Assembly: GCA_902462325.1 (NCBI GenBank)
Contig: CABQBF010000047.1
Coordinates: forward strand, 1 to 17,478
DNA length: 17,478 bases
Reading direction: 5' to 3'
Source: an uncultured Peptococcaceae bacterium
Lineage (GTDB): Bacteria; Bacillota; Peptococcia; Peptococcales; Peptococcaceae
Below, one piece after another: positions 1-7,099 of the stretch. The notes under the pieces are model-generated. The model had not been told where the DNA came from, did not search any database, and saw only the letters and a program-made list of their open reading frames with translations. The translations under genes were made by a program, and so were the position numbers. Position 1 is the first letter of the stretch. Every line of letters begins with the position of its first letter.

Positions 1-835
1 CAATCAATGTCAACTCTTTACTGGCTACCAGCTGCCCTAACTTTCCGGCTAAAAAGGATTTTTGTTTCTGTACAGCCTCACCAGAAAAACATGCGCTGAT
101 AATTCCTAAAATCTGCATGGTAATTGTCGGCTCCAATATCAAATCCATTCGGCCACTGGCAATAGGTCTCGCTCCAAGCAGCTGTACGGCCCGCTTTCCT
201 GCCATCTGCCCTGCCCGCTTTGGTGATAACTCCCGCAAAGCAATACTGGAATCCATACCATAGCCACTTTGCTGCTCTCCGTTTTTTTCTCCTAAAGCCA
301 GACAAAATAACCCGCAATAATTGCCTCTCTGCTGCAGCAAAATTCCATTGCTGTTAGCCAGCCATATTTCTATATCGCCCTCCTCATAGCCAGAGCGCTC
401 AATGCGGCTGACTTGTTTACTCCATTGCTCCGCCTGCCGCGCTGTTTCCTGGGCCAGTTCCAACTTTTCATCTAACGTATAATTTCCCATCGTACTGTCA
501 TATAAATCTATCTGTGGATAATAAGCACTTTTTCCAGGAAAATATCGCGCAGGCTCCTCGTCGCTGTAATGACTGTTGGCGATGGCTTGCATCACCATTT
601 TATCCAGTGCAGAATTGCGAAAATCTGAAGAAAAGGAAAAGCCCTGCCGGTTTCCTCTTAGAATGCGCAACCCAACCCCCTGACTGTCCGATTGTTTAAT
701 TTCATCTAAACTGCCATCTTTTATTTCCACTTCAAGAGAACGGCTTTTTACCACAAACAATTCCGCACTGTCGGCTCCCATTTGACGCGCTTTTTGCAGC
801 CCAGTCCAGGCAAACTCCTGAAACGTTTTTCCCAT
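1..835 (-). CDS. pmbA: TldE/PmbA-family metalloprotease subunit, 3' part outside the window
   Basis: The first 278 codons of a TldD/PmbA-family protein; the gene runs off the left edge (family members are about 450 residues). The N-terminus MGKTFQEFAWTGLQKARQMG followed by an 'ADSAELFVVKSRSLEVEI' stretch, then 'GVGLRILRGNRQGFSFSSD', is the usual PmbA/TldE opening, and 'GKRAVQLLGARPIASG' around residues 226-241 precedes the family core. In characterised systems TldE pairs with TldD as a heterodimeric Zn protease that cleaves unfolded or RiPP-like peptides; TldE itself lacks the HExxxH motif, and the region seen here contains none. The ATG at 835 has an AGGGAGAGG ribosome binding site just upstream. 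It is the last visible gene of the pseudopilin operon, 51 bp after a PulK-like gene, with its partner tldD one gene further upstream. Family assignment is confident; the substrate is unknown. Confidence 0.9.
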   Translation of the reverse strand, partial: MGKTFQEFAWTGLQKARQMGADSAELFVVKSRSLEVEIKDGSLDEIKQSDSQGVGLRILRGNRQGFSFSSDFRNSALDKMVMQAIANSHYSDEEPARYFPGKSAYYPQIDLYDSTMGNYTLDEKLELAQETARQAEQWSKQVSRIERSGYEEGDIEIWLANSNGILLQQRGNYCGLFCLALGEKNGEQQSGYGMDSSIALRELSPKRAGQMAGKRAVQLLGARPIASGRMDLILEPTITMQILGIISACFSGEAVQKQKSFLAGKLGQLVASKELTLI

Positions 836-886
836 TCTATCCTCTCCCTTTCTTTTGAACTTTTCATAGTATGGTACAACCCTTCT

Positions 887-1612
887 TTACAACTTCCGCT
901 CCACCACTTGAATGCGATAGCTGGGAACAGTAGCACTTTGTTCCACAATTTGCTCACTAACAATTTGTTCAGCCCCGCTGATTTGACCACTGACATAAAC
1001 GGCTTCTGCCTGAAGGGGGGCCTCTACCAATAAATTTCCATGAATATATAACCCATCTACCGTTACCGGTTCTGTCACTCGTACCGTCAAAGGCAATCCA
1101 TCTTTCTGACCAACGGCAAGCGGATATCCACAATTGTGCGATAACGTATAAACTGTTTCATCGGTTAAAAACAAACTGGCTTCTTGCAAATCCTGCAAGG
1201 TCATAACAATCGGCCAAATGGCAAGTTCCTGCCAAGGTAACATGAACAACCGAACTGTACCTGTCACGACACCACGATAGCCCTGCGAAACAGCCTCTGC
1301 CTGAATTTCAATCAGATTTTGCGTCGAATTCTGCAAAGATACCTGTAAGCTGCCTGCCGGTTCTTCTAACTGCAATGCTGTCTGCTGACCATTTGTTTCC
1401 AACTGCTGCAAAGCCATGTTCCAACCACTAGACGCCAATAAGCGGCTCTGTTCCCGCGCAACTAGTTCATTGCTGGCTGCATACTCATCGGATAAGGTAA
1501 GCAATAACACACTGCCCCAGAGCAGCGTACAAGCCAACAACAATAAAGTCATCGGCAAAACAGCGCCACGCTTACTATACAGCCTATTTACGACTGTGCC
1601 CTGTTCCACCAA
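887..1612 (-). CDS. PulK/PilX/ComGG-like minor pilin-type membrane-anchored protein
   Basis: 241 residues, not matched to a named family by clear motifs. A short basic leader (to K14-R15) is followed by G16 and one long hydrophobic helix (about residues 17-42), then a soluble, mainly beta-looking C-terminal domain. This is the architecture of PilX, GspK and ComGG minor pilins. The prepilin-like junction RG|AVLPM lacks the Glu at +5, as GspK/ComGG proteins often do. The start is a TTG at 1612 inside the last 29 bp of tldD: a GGAGG at 1621-1625, 8 nt upstream, supports it, although the adjacent GTG at 1609 is also possible. The overlap implies translational coupling to tldD. The context (downstream of three prepilin-like genes, with tldD and pmbA on either side) suggests it completes the pseudopilus tip set. 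A role as a TldD/E substrate would be speculation. Confidence 0.7.
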   Translation of the reverse strand: MVEQGTVVNRLYSKRGAVLPMTLLLLACTLLWGSVLLLTLSDEYAASNELVAREQSRLLASSGWNMALQQLETNGQQTALQLEEPAGSLQVSLQNSTQNLIEIQAEAVSQGYRGVVTGTVRLFMLPWQELAIWPIVMTLQDLQEASLFLTDETVYTLSHNCGYPLAVGQKDGLPLTVRVTEPVTVDGLYIHGNLLVEAPLQAEAVYVSGQISGAEQIVSEQIVEQSATVPSYRIQVVERKL

Positions 1613-2981
1613 CAGTCAATCCTCCAATCTTTAAGGTAGGTTGGGCATCAGCTACAGGTGCGCTTTGACCATTTTTTCCGCAGGTTCCAATGGCATATCC
1701 CAGATCATTGCCCACCATTTCCACATTGCGCAAACTTTCCGGCCCGTTTCCAGCCAGCGTAGCACCGCGGACTGCTTTGGTAATTCTTCCTTGTTCAATC
1801 AAATAACCCTCTGCTACATCGAATACATAATCGCCGTTCAAGCTGTTTACTTGCCCACCGCCCATCCGTTTGACATATAAACCATAATCAGTAGAAGCGA
1901 TAATATCTTCCACTTTATCAGTACCGGGTGCAATATAGGTGTTGCTCATTCTCGTAATCGGCTTTTCTCGATAAGATTCCCGTCTTCCATTTCCGGTAAG
2001 CACCGTGCCAGTACGTTTTGCCGTTTGATAATCGTTCATATATTGTTTCAAGACACCATTTTCAATCAGCACAGTTTTCTGACCTGGATTACCTTCATCA
2101 TCATACCGATAACTGCCATATTTCCCGGCAATAGTAGCGTCATCAATCACTGTCACCTTTTCTGAAGCCACTTGTTGTCCCAGCCTGCCAGCATAAGCAG
2201 AAAGCCCCTTTTGCACCAGATCCCCCTCTAATCCGTGACCACAGGCCTCATGTACCATGGTGCCACCGGCTTCGCTGCCCATAACTACAGTCATTTGTCC
2301 AGTCGGACAAGGCTCCGCACCCAACAGCGTTAAAGCCCGCTGTGCCGACTCTTCTCCCAATGCAGCAGCCGAATTTTCCTGAAAAAGTTCAAACCCACAA
2401 GTACCGCCTATAGATGCAAAGCCAGTTTGAATTTGCCCATCCTGCTGGGCAATGCTATTGCAGGCCAACCGTAGCCGCACTCGCTCATCTTCCACACAAA
2501 CGCCCAGACTATTGGCAATTGTTACATGCTGTACCACATCGCTATACCCTAGTGATACTTGTTTAATGGCTTTATCTAAAGCTCTAGCCTCTTCATCCGC
2601 AACCCGTAAAAGTGTTATCTTATCATCAAATTCCACCTGTTCCGGCCTCTGCTCTACTATGACAGGAGCGGGAACGCTCTGTGGCATTTGAAACTCTTGC
2701 ACCGTCTGTCTTTTTCTATTTTCATGAGCAATTTGTCCAGCCAATTTGGCCATCTGCAAACCATTAGCCAACGATAGGTCATTGCTGTGTACATAAGACG
2801 TACTTTCTCCGGCAATCACACGAATTCCCATGCCCAAATCAAGACCTGTGTTAATTTTTTCTATTTTGCCGTCTTCGCAACTGATAGCGGTGCTTTCCTT
2901 TTGTTCGATAAAAATTTCTGCAAAATCTGCACCGGCAAACAGTGCGGCATTTAAAATTTCTTTCAGTTCCCCTTTCTGCAT
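1584..2981 (-). CDS. tldD: TldD-family zinc metalloprotease
   Basis: 465 residues, the normal full length for TldD. The Zn-binding HExxxH motif is present as H244-E245-A-C-G-H249 inside the family block 'MVHEACGHGLEGDLV'. The third metal ligand expected in TldD, a C-terminal Cys, is present at C434 in 'GTCGKNGQSAPV', so the enzyme looks catalytically intact. TldD and TldE form a heterodimer that degrades unfolded peptides and matures some ribosomal peptides (microcin B17 leader in E. coli). The ATG at 2981 has GGAGG 8 nt upstream. Neighbours are unusual: upstream (27-bp gap) is a GspJ/ComGF-like prepilin gene, and downstream an overlapping PulK-like gene and then pmbA. The protease pair is thus probably transcribed with a pseudopilus assembly operon. 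The physiological substrate cannot be read from the sequence. Confidence 0.95.
   Translation of the reverse strand: MQKGELKEILNAALFAGADFAEIFIEQKESTAISCEDGKIEKINTGLDLGMGIRVIAGESTSYVHSNDLSLANGLQMAKLAGQIAHENRKRQTVQEFQMPQSVPAPVIVEQRPEQVEFDDKITLLRVADEEARALDKAIKQVSLGYSDVVQHVTIANSLGVCVEDERVRLRLACNSIAQQDGQIQTGFASIGGTCGFELFQENSAAALGEESAQRALTLLGAEPCPTGQMTVVMGSEAGGTMVHEACGHGLEGDLVQKGLSAYAGRLGQQVASEKVTVIDDATIAGKYGSYRYDDEGNPGQKTVLIENGVLKQYMNDYQTAKRTGTVLTGNGRRESYREKPITRMSNTYIAPGTDKVEDIIASTDYGLYVKRMGGGQVNSLNGDYVFDVAEGYLIEQGRITKAVRGATLAGNGPESLRNVEMVGNDLGYAIGTCGKNGQSAPVADAQPTLKIGGLTVGGTGHSRK
1621..1625 (-). promoter_or_regulatory. Ribosome binding site GGAGG inside the tldD 3' end, fixes the TTG start at 1612
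   Basis: GGAGG (CCTCC on the plus strand) lies 8 nt before TTG at 1612 and 11 nt before GTG at 1609. It sits within the tldD Gly-Gly codons, so tldD coding sequence doubles as the translation initiation region of the next gene. Confidence 0.6.
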
Positions 2982-3008
2982 GATGCAGCCCTCCTTCGTT
3001 TTTATGCT

Positions 3009-3584
3009 TTATATATATTCGTTTCCCGCCAAATTGACAATCTGCTTATATTGCAATTGCTGATCTTGCCATGTCCCGACAAGGCAAAAGCCTACTGCCC
3101 GCACCGAAGCAGCTTCCTGTGTCGGGTTTCCTGCTTCATCTAGATAGAAAAATATCAGCGTATCAATAAAATTGGCCATTGGCCGACGGTTCCATTGACT
3201 ACTTTCGCGACGGTAAAGAATTTTTCCTTCCAGTAGATAAATATGTTCATCTGCCTGTTGGTCTTCCCCCAAATCATAATATACGATTTGATTTTGTTGT
3301 AAGATTAAAAGTTCTTCCTTGCACTCCAAGACTGCTGTACTGCGAGCAATATCCATCGTTAAATATTCCACCGCCAACAGTAAATTATCCTCCAATTCTA
3401 ATAAAGCAGCCCGTTGCTTCTGCTGTTCCGAGATACTAAAAAAACAATGAAACAAAAAGGGTAATAAAAGCGCCATCAAACATATGGCTACCAAAACCTC
3501 CGACAAAGCAAACCCCTGCTGCTCTAAAAAAATCTTTTTTACCCGTTTATATTCCCTTGACTGTAATGGCACCCCTTTCATCAT
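3009..3584 (-). CDS. Prepilin-type N-methylation protein, GspJ/PilW/ComGF-like minor pseudopilin
   Basis: 191 residues. A class III signal peptide is clear: basic leader 'EYKRVKKIFLEQQ', cleavage after G24, mature N-terminus F25-A-L-S-E29 with the Glu at +5, then a hydrophobic helix (about residues 25-47). The C-terminal domain contains 'LEDNLLLAVEYLTMDIARS', resembling the start of the globular domain of GspJ/PilW proteins ('..L..DI.RA'). It would be processed by a prepilin peptidase that is not encoded here and inserted at the tip of the pseudopilus. ATG at 3584 begins one base after the TAA of the upstream prepilin gene, and AAGGAG lies just upstream, so the two are translationally coupled. 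The exact subtype (ComGF against GspJ) is a context-based guess. Confidence 0.8.
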   Translation of the reverse strand: MMKGVPLQSREYKRVKKIFLEQQGFALSEVLVAICLMALLLPFLFHCFFSISEQQKQRAALLELEDNLLLAVEYLTMDIARSTAVLECKEELLILQQNQIVYYDLGEDQQADEHIYLLEGKILYRRESSQWNRRPMANFIDTLIFFYLDEAGNPTQEAASVRAVGFCLVGTWQDQQLQYKQIVNLAGNEYI

Positions 3585-3941
3585 TTACGCTCCTTCTGTT
3601 AATCCAGCATAATAAAAATCCCAATGCTGTCCGTCATAACCAATGGTAATCCGCTCAACCGTTAAAAAAGCACCGTCTTTTTCCCTGCTGATTTGCACCG
3701 TCCAGCCTTCCGGCAACTCAGAGTGAACACCAGCAAAAGATTCCTGCGCCAATAAAACCGCCTGCTGATTTTGCTGAATTCGCTGATTGCTGCGCTCGGT
3801 CAATATCGTCCACTGCCAAACACTGTGCAGCAATAGTAAGGTAATGCCAAGACTGACCAGAATTTCCGGAATGGTAAAACCATCTTTACTATATAGCTTT
3901 TTTGGTGAGACGGGTACGGCCCGTCTGATAAAAATAAACAT
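3585..3941 (-). CDS. Short prepilin-type minor pseudopilin (GspI/ComGE-like)
   Basis: 118 residues from ATG at 3941. The class III prepilin motif is K19-D20-G21|F22-T-I-P-E26, with Glu at +5 and Pro at +4, followed by a hydrophobic helix ('ILVSLGITLLLLHSVW'). The remaining about 75 residues form a small domain. A longer reading from ATG at 3980 is possible but would put a further 13 residues before an already long leader; AAGGAG 12 nt before 3941 favours the shorter form. The gene overlaps the end of the preceding prepilin gene by 53 bp in another frame and touches the following one, so it belongs to a compact minor-pilin cassette. By position it corresponds to GspI/ComGE; sequence alone does not settle the subtype. 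Confidence 0.75.
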   Translation of the reverse strand: MFIFIRRAVPVSPKKLYSKDGFTIPEILVSLGITLLLLHSVWQWTILTERSNQRIQQNQQAVLLAQESFAGVHSELPEGWTVQISREKDGAFLTVERITIGYDGQHWDFYYAGLTEGA

Positions 3942-4326
3942 AGCGCTGTTCTTCTCCTTTCTGCAGCAAAATATGTCCACTTTTTTGAAATGTCCGGTCG
4001 GTCTGAATAATAATAGTCTGCGTCTCTATTTTTTTCAGTTTATCGGGCAATACCCGGCGGCGCAAATTTTGGGGCTGACCTGCATAACGCACTACATAAT
4101 AATAAGGCTGCTTACTCCGAAAAAATGTAACTGTCACCTTTTTCTGTTCCTGCCAAGCAATCCGCTGGGCCCAACGCAAATCCCGATGAAGCTGTTGAAC
4201 AGCAAAGTCTAATGTCACCTGCTGCCAGCTTTGCAGCAAAGAAGGTACAGTGAAGGCGCATAGCAAAGCCAAAAGCAACAGCGTCACCAGTACCTCCAGC
4301 AAGGTAAATCCCTTCTGATTTTTCAT
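3889..4326 (-). CDS. Prepilin-type pseudopilin, GspH/ComGD-like
   Basis: 145 residues with a textbook class III signal: MKNQKG6|F7-T-L-L-E11 then the helix 'VLVTLLLLALLCAFTVPSLL'. The region 'TLDFAVQQLHRDLRWAQRIA' matches the GspH/FimT pattern in which the helix is followed by 'L...LR.AR..A'. The rest is predicted beta-rich. A GAGG site 8 nt before the ATG supports the start; the gene lies 10 bp after the platform gene. In comG operons a major pseudopilin (ComGC, with a short disulphide-bonded domain) normally sits here between ComGB and ComGD. This protein looks like the GspH/ComGD type and not the major subunit. It probably forms part of the pseudopilus tip for DNA uptake or secretion. Confidence 0.8.
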   Translation of the reverse strand: MKNQKGFTLLEVLVTLLLLALLCAFTVPSLLQSWQQVTLDFAVQQLHRDLRWAQRIAWQEQKKVTVTFFRSKQPYYYVVRYAGQPQNLRRRVLPDKLKKIETQTIIIQTDRTFQKSGHILLQKGEEQRYVYFYQTGRTRLTKKAI

Positions 4327-4336
4327 CTATAGCACC

Positions 4337-5440
4337 TCACAATAGATATTGATAAGACTGTACCAACGGCAAAAATAAGCTACTGGCCAGCAATAAAATC
4401 ATAAGCCCTAAAAAAATCACAAAACCAGGCTCCAATAAACTGATAAGTGTCTGCAAACGCTGCTGAAACTGCTGTTGATAATATTGACTTAATTGCAGCA
4501 AAGCTTGCGGCAACGCCCCGGTCTGCTCGCTGATAATCAACATCTGGCGGGCCATTTTTGGCATAAAGCTGCAATACTGAAAGCCTGCTTCAAACGAATG
4601 CCCGGCAGCTAAAGCCTGCGTTATCTGCTTTAATTCCGAAGAAAATAAACTGCGCCGATAAATTTGTTCTGTTGCCTGTAAGCAAGAAACCAACAGCATC
4701 CCGCTGGAAAGCATCAACCCCAATGCCTGCGCAATCTGAATAAACCAGTATTGTTGATATAACCGCCCAACAAGAGGAAAATGCAGCAATAATTCTTTTA
4801 CTTTTTCCCGTTTCTTTGGCTCTTGTAAAGCTCGCTCCAATTGCCATAGCAGTAAGCAACTTAAAAACAGGCAGATCACCAACAGAATTGTCCAATTGTT
4901 CCGCAGCCAGGCACTGACCGACAAAATTCCTCTAGTCATGAAAGGCAGCTCCGCTTGGAAATTATCGTAGGTCTGTACCACCGCAGGCACCACAAACAAA
5001 AACATCGCGCTGAACGCTGCAATCATCAAAATCAACAACACCAGCGGATAAAACAAAGCGGAAAACAGCATTTGTCTGATTTGATTTTGCTGTTGAAAAT
5101 AATCCGCAGCCTGAGCCAAGTTTTCTTGCATGGCGCCATTTTGTTCTCCCGCCAATACAAATTCTAATAACACCGGTGAAAATCCAATTTTCATCTGACC
5201 TAACGCCTGTGCCATAGATTGTCCCTCTTGTACCGCTTGTCCCAACTGCAGCAAAAATTGACGACAAAGCGCCTGCGGCATTTCTGTCCCAACTAACAAC
5301 AGAGCAGATGGTAACGGCATACCGCTGGCCAAAGCGAAGGACATCTGTCGACAAATAAAATGCATCTGCTGTATGGAAAGTTGCTTCTTCCATTTCCTCA
5401 TAAAAAGAGAATCCCCAAATAATCGAGAAAATGTTTTCAT
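4337..5440 (-). CDS. GspF/PilC/ComGB-type inner-membrane platform protein
   Basis: 367 residues, the usual length for ComGB/GspF. It has two tandem GspF domains: residues about 24-150 ('MHFICRQMSFALASGMPLPSA', 'EFVLAGEQNGAMQENLAQAADYF') and about 225-350 ('IQIAQALGLMLSSGMLLVSCL', 'MLIISEQTGALPQALLQLSQYY'). Each ends at a hydrophobic segment: about 131-154, a second at 183-200, and a C-terminal one at about 342-362. It anchors the cytoplasmic ATPase and recruits pseudopilins for polymerisation. The start overlaps the ATPase stop as ATGA (4 bp), implying translational coupling; no strong ribosome binding site of its own is visible. It is followed after 10 bp by the first prepilin gene. Family is confident. 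Whether the machine is for competence or type II-like export is inferred as competence from the comG-like order. Confidence 0.92.
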   Translation of the reverse strand: MKTFSRLFGDSLFMRKWKKQLSIQQMHFICRQMSFALASGMPLPSALLLVGTEMPQALCRQFLLQLGQAVQEGQSMAQALGQMKIGFSPVLLEFVLAGEQNGAMQENLAQAADYFQQQNQIRQMLFSALFYPLVLLILMIAAFSAMFLFVVPAVVQTYDNFQAELPFMTRGILSVSAWLRNNWTILLVICLFLSCLLLWQLERALQEPKKREKVKELLLHFPLVGRLYQQYWFIQIAQALGLMLSSGMLLVSCLQATEQIYRRSLFSSELKQITQALAAGHSFEAGFQYCSFMPKMARQMLIISEQTGALPQALLQLSQYYQQQFQQRLQTLISLLEPGFVIFLGLMILLLASSLFLPLVQSYQYLL

Positions 5441-6582
5441 AGGTTTGGCCCCAATACCGTCATGATTTCTTCCATAGTCGTCTTTCCCTCCATCGCTTTT
5501 CGCTTACCATCCTCAGCTAAAGAAATAAATTTTCTTTCCAATTGCTCCTGCTGTTGTAAAAACAGTTCATACTGACTCAGCAGTTGCCGAAAAGATTTAT
5601 CACAAAGCATAACCTCCTGAATTGCTAAACGACCCTGTACCACACCATTTTGACTACAACGCACCAACCGCTGTGCTATTACGCCGTTTAAACAGCTTGC
5701 TAGCAGATACGGTGCTACTCCCATTTCCACCAGACGTTTGATAGCCCCTAACGCATCGCTGGTATGCAGAGAGGCCAACACCAGATGACCAGTATAAGCC
5801 AGACGAATGGCAATCTCAGCCGACTCCAAATCACGAATTTCTCCCACCATAATAATATCTGGATCCTGACGTAAAATGCTGCGCAAACCACGGGCAAAGG
5901 TCAACCCCGTTTTTTCCTGAATCTGCACCTGATTAATGCCTGCCATCTCATATTCAACCGGATCCTCTAAGGTTACAATATTTTGACCACTGCTGCGCAA
6001 TACTGCCAACATACTATACAAGGTGGTCGTTTTGCCGCTGCCTGTTGGCCCGCAAACCAAGATTATACCATTGGGCATTTGCAGCAGCTTTTGCACCTTA
6101 TCCAAATTTTCCGGTGTAAACCCCAATTGCTGCAAGGACATCAACTGCTCGCGCTGTCCTAAAATCCGCAGCACCATTTTCTCTCCCTGAAATAGCGGTA
6201 AGGTAGATATCCGTAAATCAAATTGTTTGTCCTGCCACGAAATCGCCAAATGACCGTCCTGCGGCAGCCTTCTTTCTGTAATATCCAACTCGGCCATCAC
6301 CTTCAGCCGATTTAAAACCAATTGCTGTAGCGGCGGCTCAATTTGCTGCAGTTGGCGCAATTTTCCGTCGCAGCGCAGCTTCACTAAAAGTTTGCCGCCC
6401 TGCGGCTCTAAATGAATATCACTAGCCCTACATTCCAAAGCTTGCTGCAATATTTGATTAATCATACTTGCAGCAGTTTCTTTTCCTTCTGCTTGCTGTA
6501 AATCAATTACATAAATTTGATGCTTCGCTGTTCTCATTTCTGCTTCTTGTTGTAATCGTTCAGAATATTGCAATTGTGTCAT
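5437..6582 (-). CDS. GspE/PilB/ComGA-type traffic ATPase of the pseudopilus operon
   Basis: 381 residues. It has a short N1E-like part with 'ASDIHLEPQGGKLLVKLRCDGKL' (residues about 53-75), Walker A GPTGSGKT at 178-185, Asp box 'TLEDPVEY' (204-211), Walker B 'IIMVGEIRD' (243-251) and His box with H273 in 'LVLASLHTSDA'. This is the ATPase that powers pseudopilus extension. It lacks the N1 domain and also the tetracysteine zinc module: between 'AQRLVRC' (303-309) and 'GRLAIQEVM' (317-325) only a few residues remain and only one Cys, so it resembles the short ComGA form. ATG at 6582 follows GGAGGG by 6 nt. A sigma-A-like promoter lies upstream, so it is the first gene of the operon that runs through the prepilin genes, tldD and pmbA. 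Confidence 0.92.
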   Translation of the reverse strand: MTQLQYSERLQQEAEMRTAKHQIYVIDLQQAEGKETAASMINQILQQALECRASDIHLEPQGGKLLVKLRCDGKLRQLQQIEPPLQQLVLNRLKVMAELDITERRLPQDGHLAISWQDKQFDLRISTLPLFQGEKMVLRILGQREQLMSLQQLGFTPENLDKVQKLLQMPNGIILVCGPTGSGKTTTLYSMLAVLRSSGQNIVTLEDPVEYEMAGINQVQIQEKTGLTFARGLRSILRQDPDIIMVGEIRDLESAEIAIRLAYTGHLVLASLHTSDALGAIKRLVEMGVAPYLLASCLNGVIAQRLVRCSQNGVVQGRLAIQEVMLCDKSFRQLLSQYELFLQQQEQLERKFISLAEDGKRKAMEGKTTMEEIMTVLGPNL

Positions 6583-6623
6583 CCCAAACCCTCCTGTTCC
6601 TCATTTTAAAATTTACAGTTATT

Positions 6624-6653
6624 ACCATAACATAACCAACAGTTCCTTGACAA
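6624..6653 (-). promoter_or_regulatory. Predicted sigma-70/A promoter of the pseudopilus operon
   Basis: On the minus strand, TTGTCA (-35, 6648-6653) and TATGGT (-10, 6624-6629) are separated by 18 bp, about 40 bp upstream of the ATPase start codon. Five of six -35 and four of six -10 positions match consensus. It lies just downstream of the terminator of the previous gene, where a new promoter is expected. Confidence 0.5.
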
Positions 6654-6686
6654 GCAAAGAGTTTCGACATAATTTGCAACACAACA

Positions 6687-6735
6687 AAAAAGAAGAAAAC
6701 AGGAATGACAATTTATCTCCCGTTTTCTTCTTTTT
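6687..6735 (-). terminator. Intrinsic terminator after the 80-aa gene
   Basis: 17-bp arms (6687-6703 and 6719-6735) that are perfectly complementary except for one A/C mismatch, with a 15-nt loop. On the minus strand the 3' arm ends in CTTCTTTTTTG, a U-run. The arms are themselves A/T-homopurine-homopyrimidine rich, so a U-run also exists on the plus strand. It separates the small-gene unit from the pseudopilus operon. Confidence 0.75.
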
Positions 6736-6770
6736 ATTTCAAAAATTCTTTTTTTCTACAATTTGTACGT

Positions 6771-7013
6771 TTAATCACCGTGATTGATAACCTGTTGATT
6801 CACTTTTTCCATAAGCATTCTATAAAAATATTTATTGGCTTCTTCTTGATTGGCAAAGGTACGACTACCTAAATGCAAACTGTTTTTTCCATAAAACACT
6901 TCCCAGTTGGCTCCTTTTTTCTGCATACAGTAAGCGTGCTCCTTATACTGACCAACAGAATAACTGGCTGGATCCAGTTTAGCGAGCAATTGTTCTAATA
7001 CTTGCGTTTTCAT
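6771..7013 (-). CDS. Small hypothetical protein (80 aa)
   Basis: I do not recognise this protein. 80 residues, mixed charge, no signal peptide or membrane segment. The middle reads 'ANWEVFYGKNSLHLGSRTFANQEE' (residues about 35-58), which looks like a short beta-hairpin followed by an amphipathic helix with aromatic residues ('EEANKYFYRMLMEKV'). Similar small domains occur among uncharacterised and immunity-type proteins, but nothing here justifies that label. The gene looks real: GAGGAGGG lies 6 nt before the ATG, a promoter with a perfect TATAAT lies about 60 bp upstream, and a strong terminator follows the stop codon. It is adjacent to a second small unknown gene (7091-7435), from which it is separated by 77 bp. 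Confidence 0.75.
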   Translation of the reverse strand: MKTQVLEQLLAKLDPASYSVGQYKEHAYCMQKKGANWEVFYGKNSLHLGSRTFANQEEANKYFYRMLMEKVNQQVINHGD

Positions 7014-7070
7014 GGAAATCCCTCCTCATAAGCATTGTTCGACATTATCATACACAGTATCTATGCCTTT

Positions 7071-7099
7071 ATTATACAACTCCGCAAAGCTCAGCGCAA
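7071..7099 (-). promoter_or_regulatory. Predicted sigma-A promoter for the 80-aa gene
   Basis: Minus strand TTGCGC (7094-7099), 17-bp spacer, TATAAT (7071-7076, six of six). The -35 element overlaps the last codons and stop of the upstream 114-aa gene. The predicted start is about 50 nt before the ATG at 7013. Confidence 0.5.

Noticed and set aside
78..317. Minus-strand open frame overlapping the pmbA region
   Set aside because: The true frame here encodes PmbA continuously from 835 to the window edge; the other frame has no ribosome binding site and no family features.
4380..5393. Several out-of-frame open frames within the platform gene
   Set aside because: They overlap the GspF/ComGB reading frame completely and show no independent start signals or sensible protein features.
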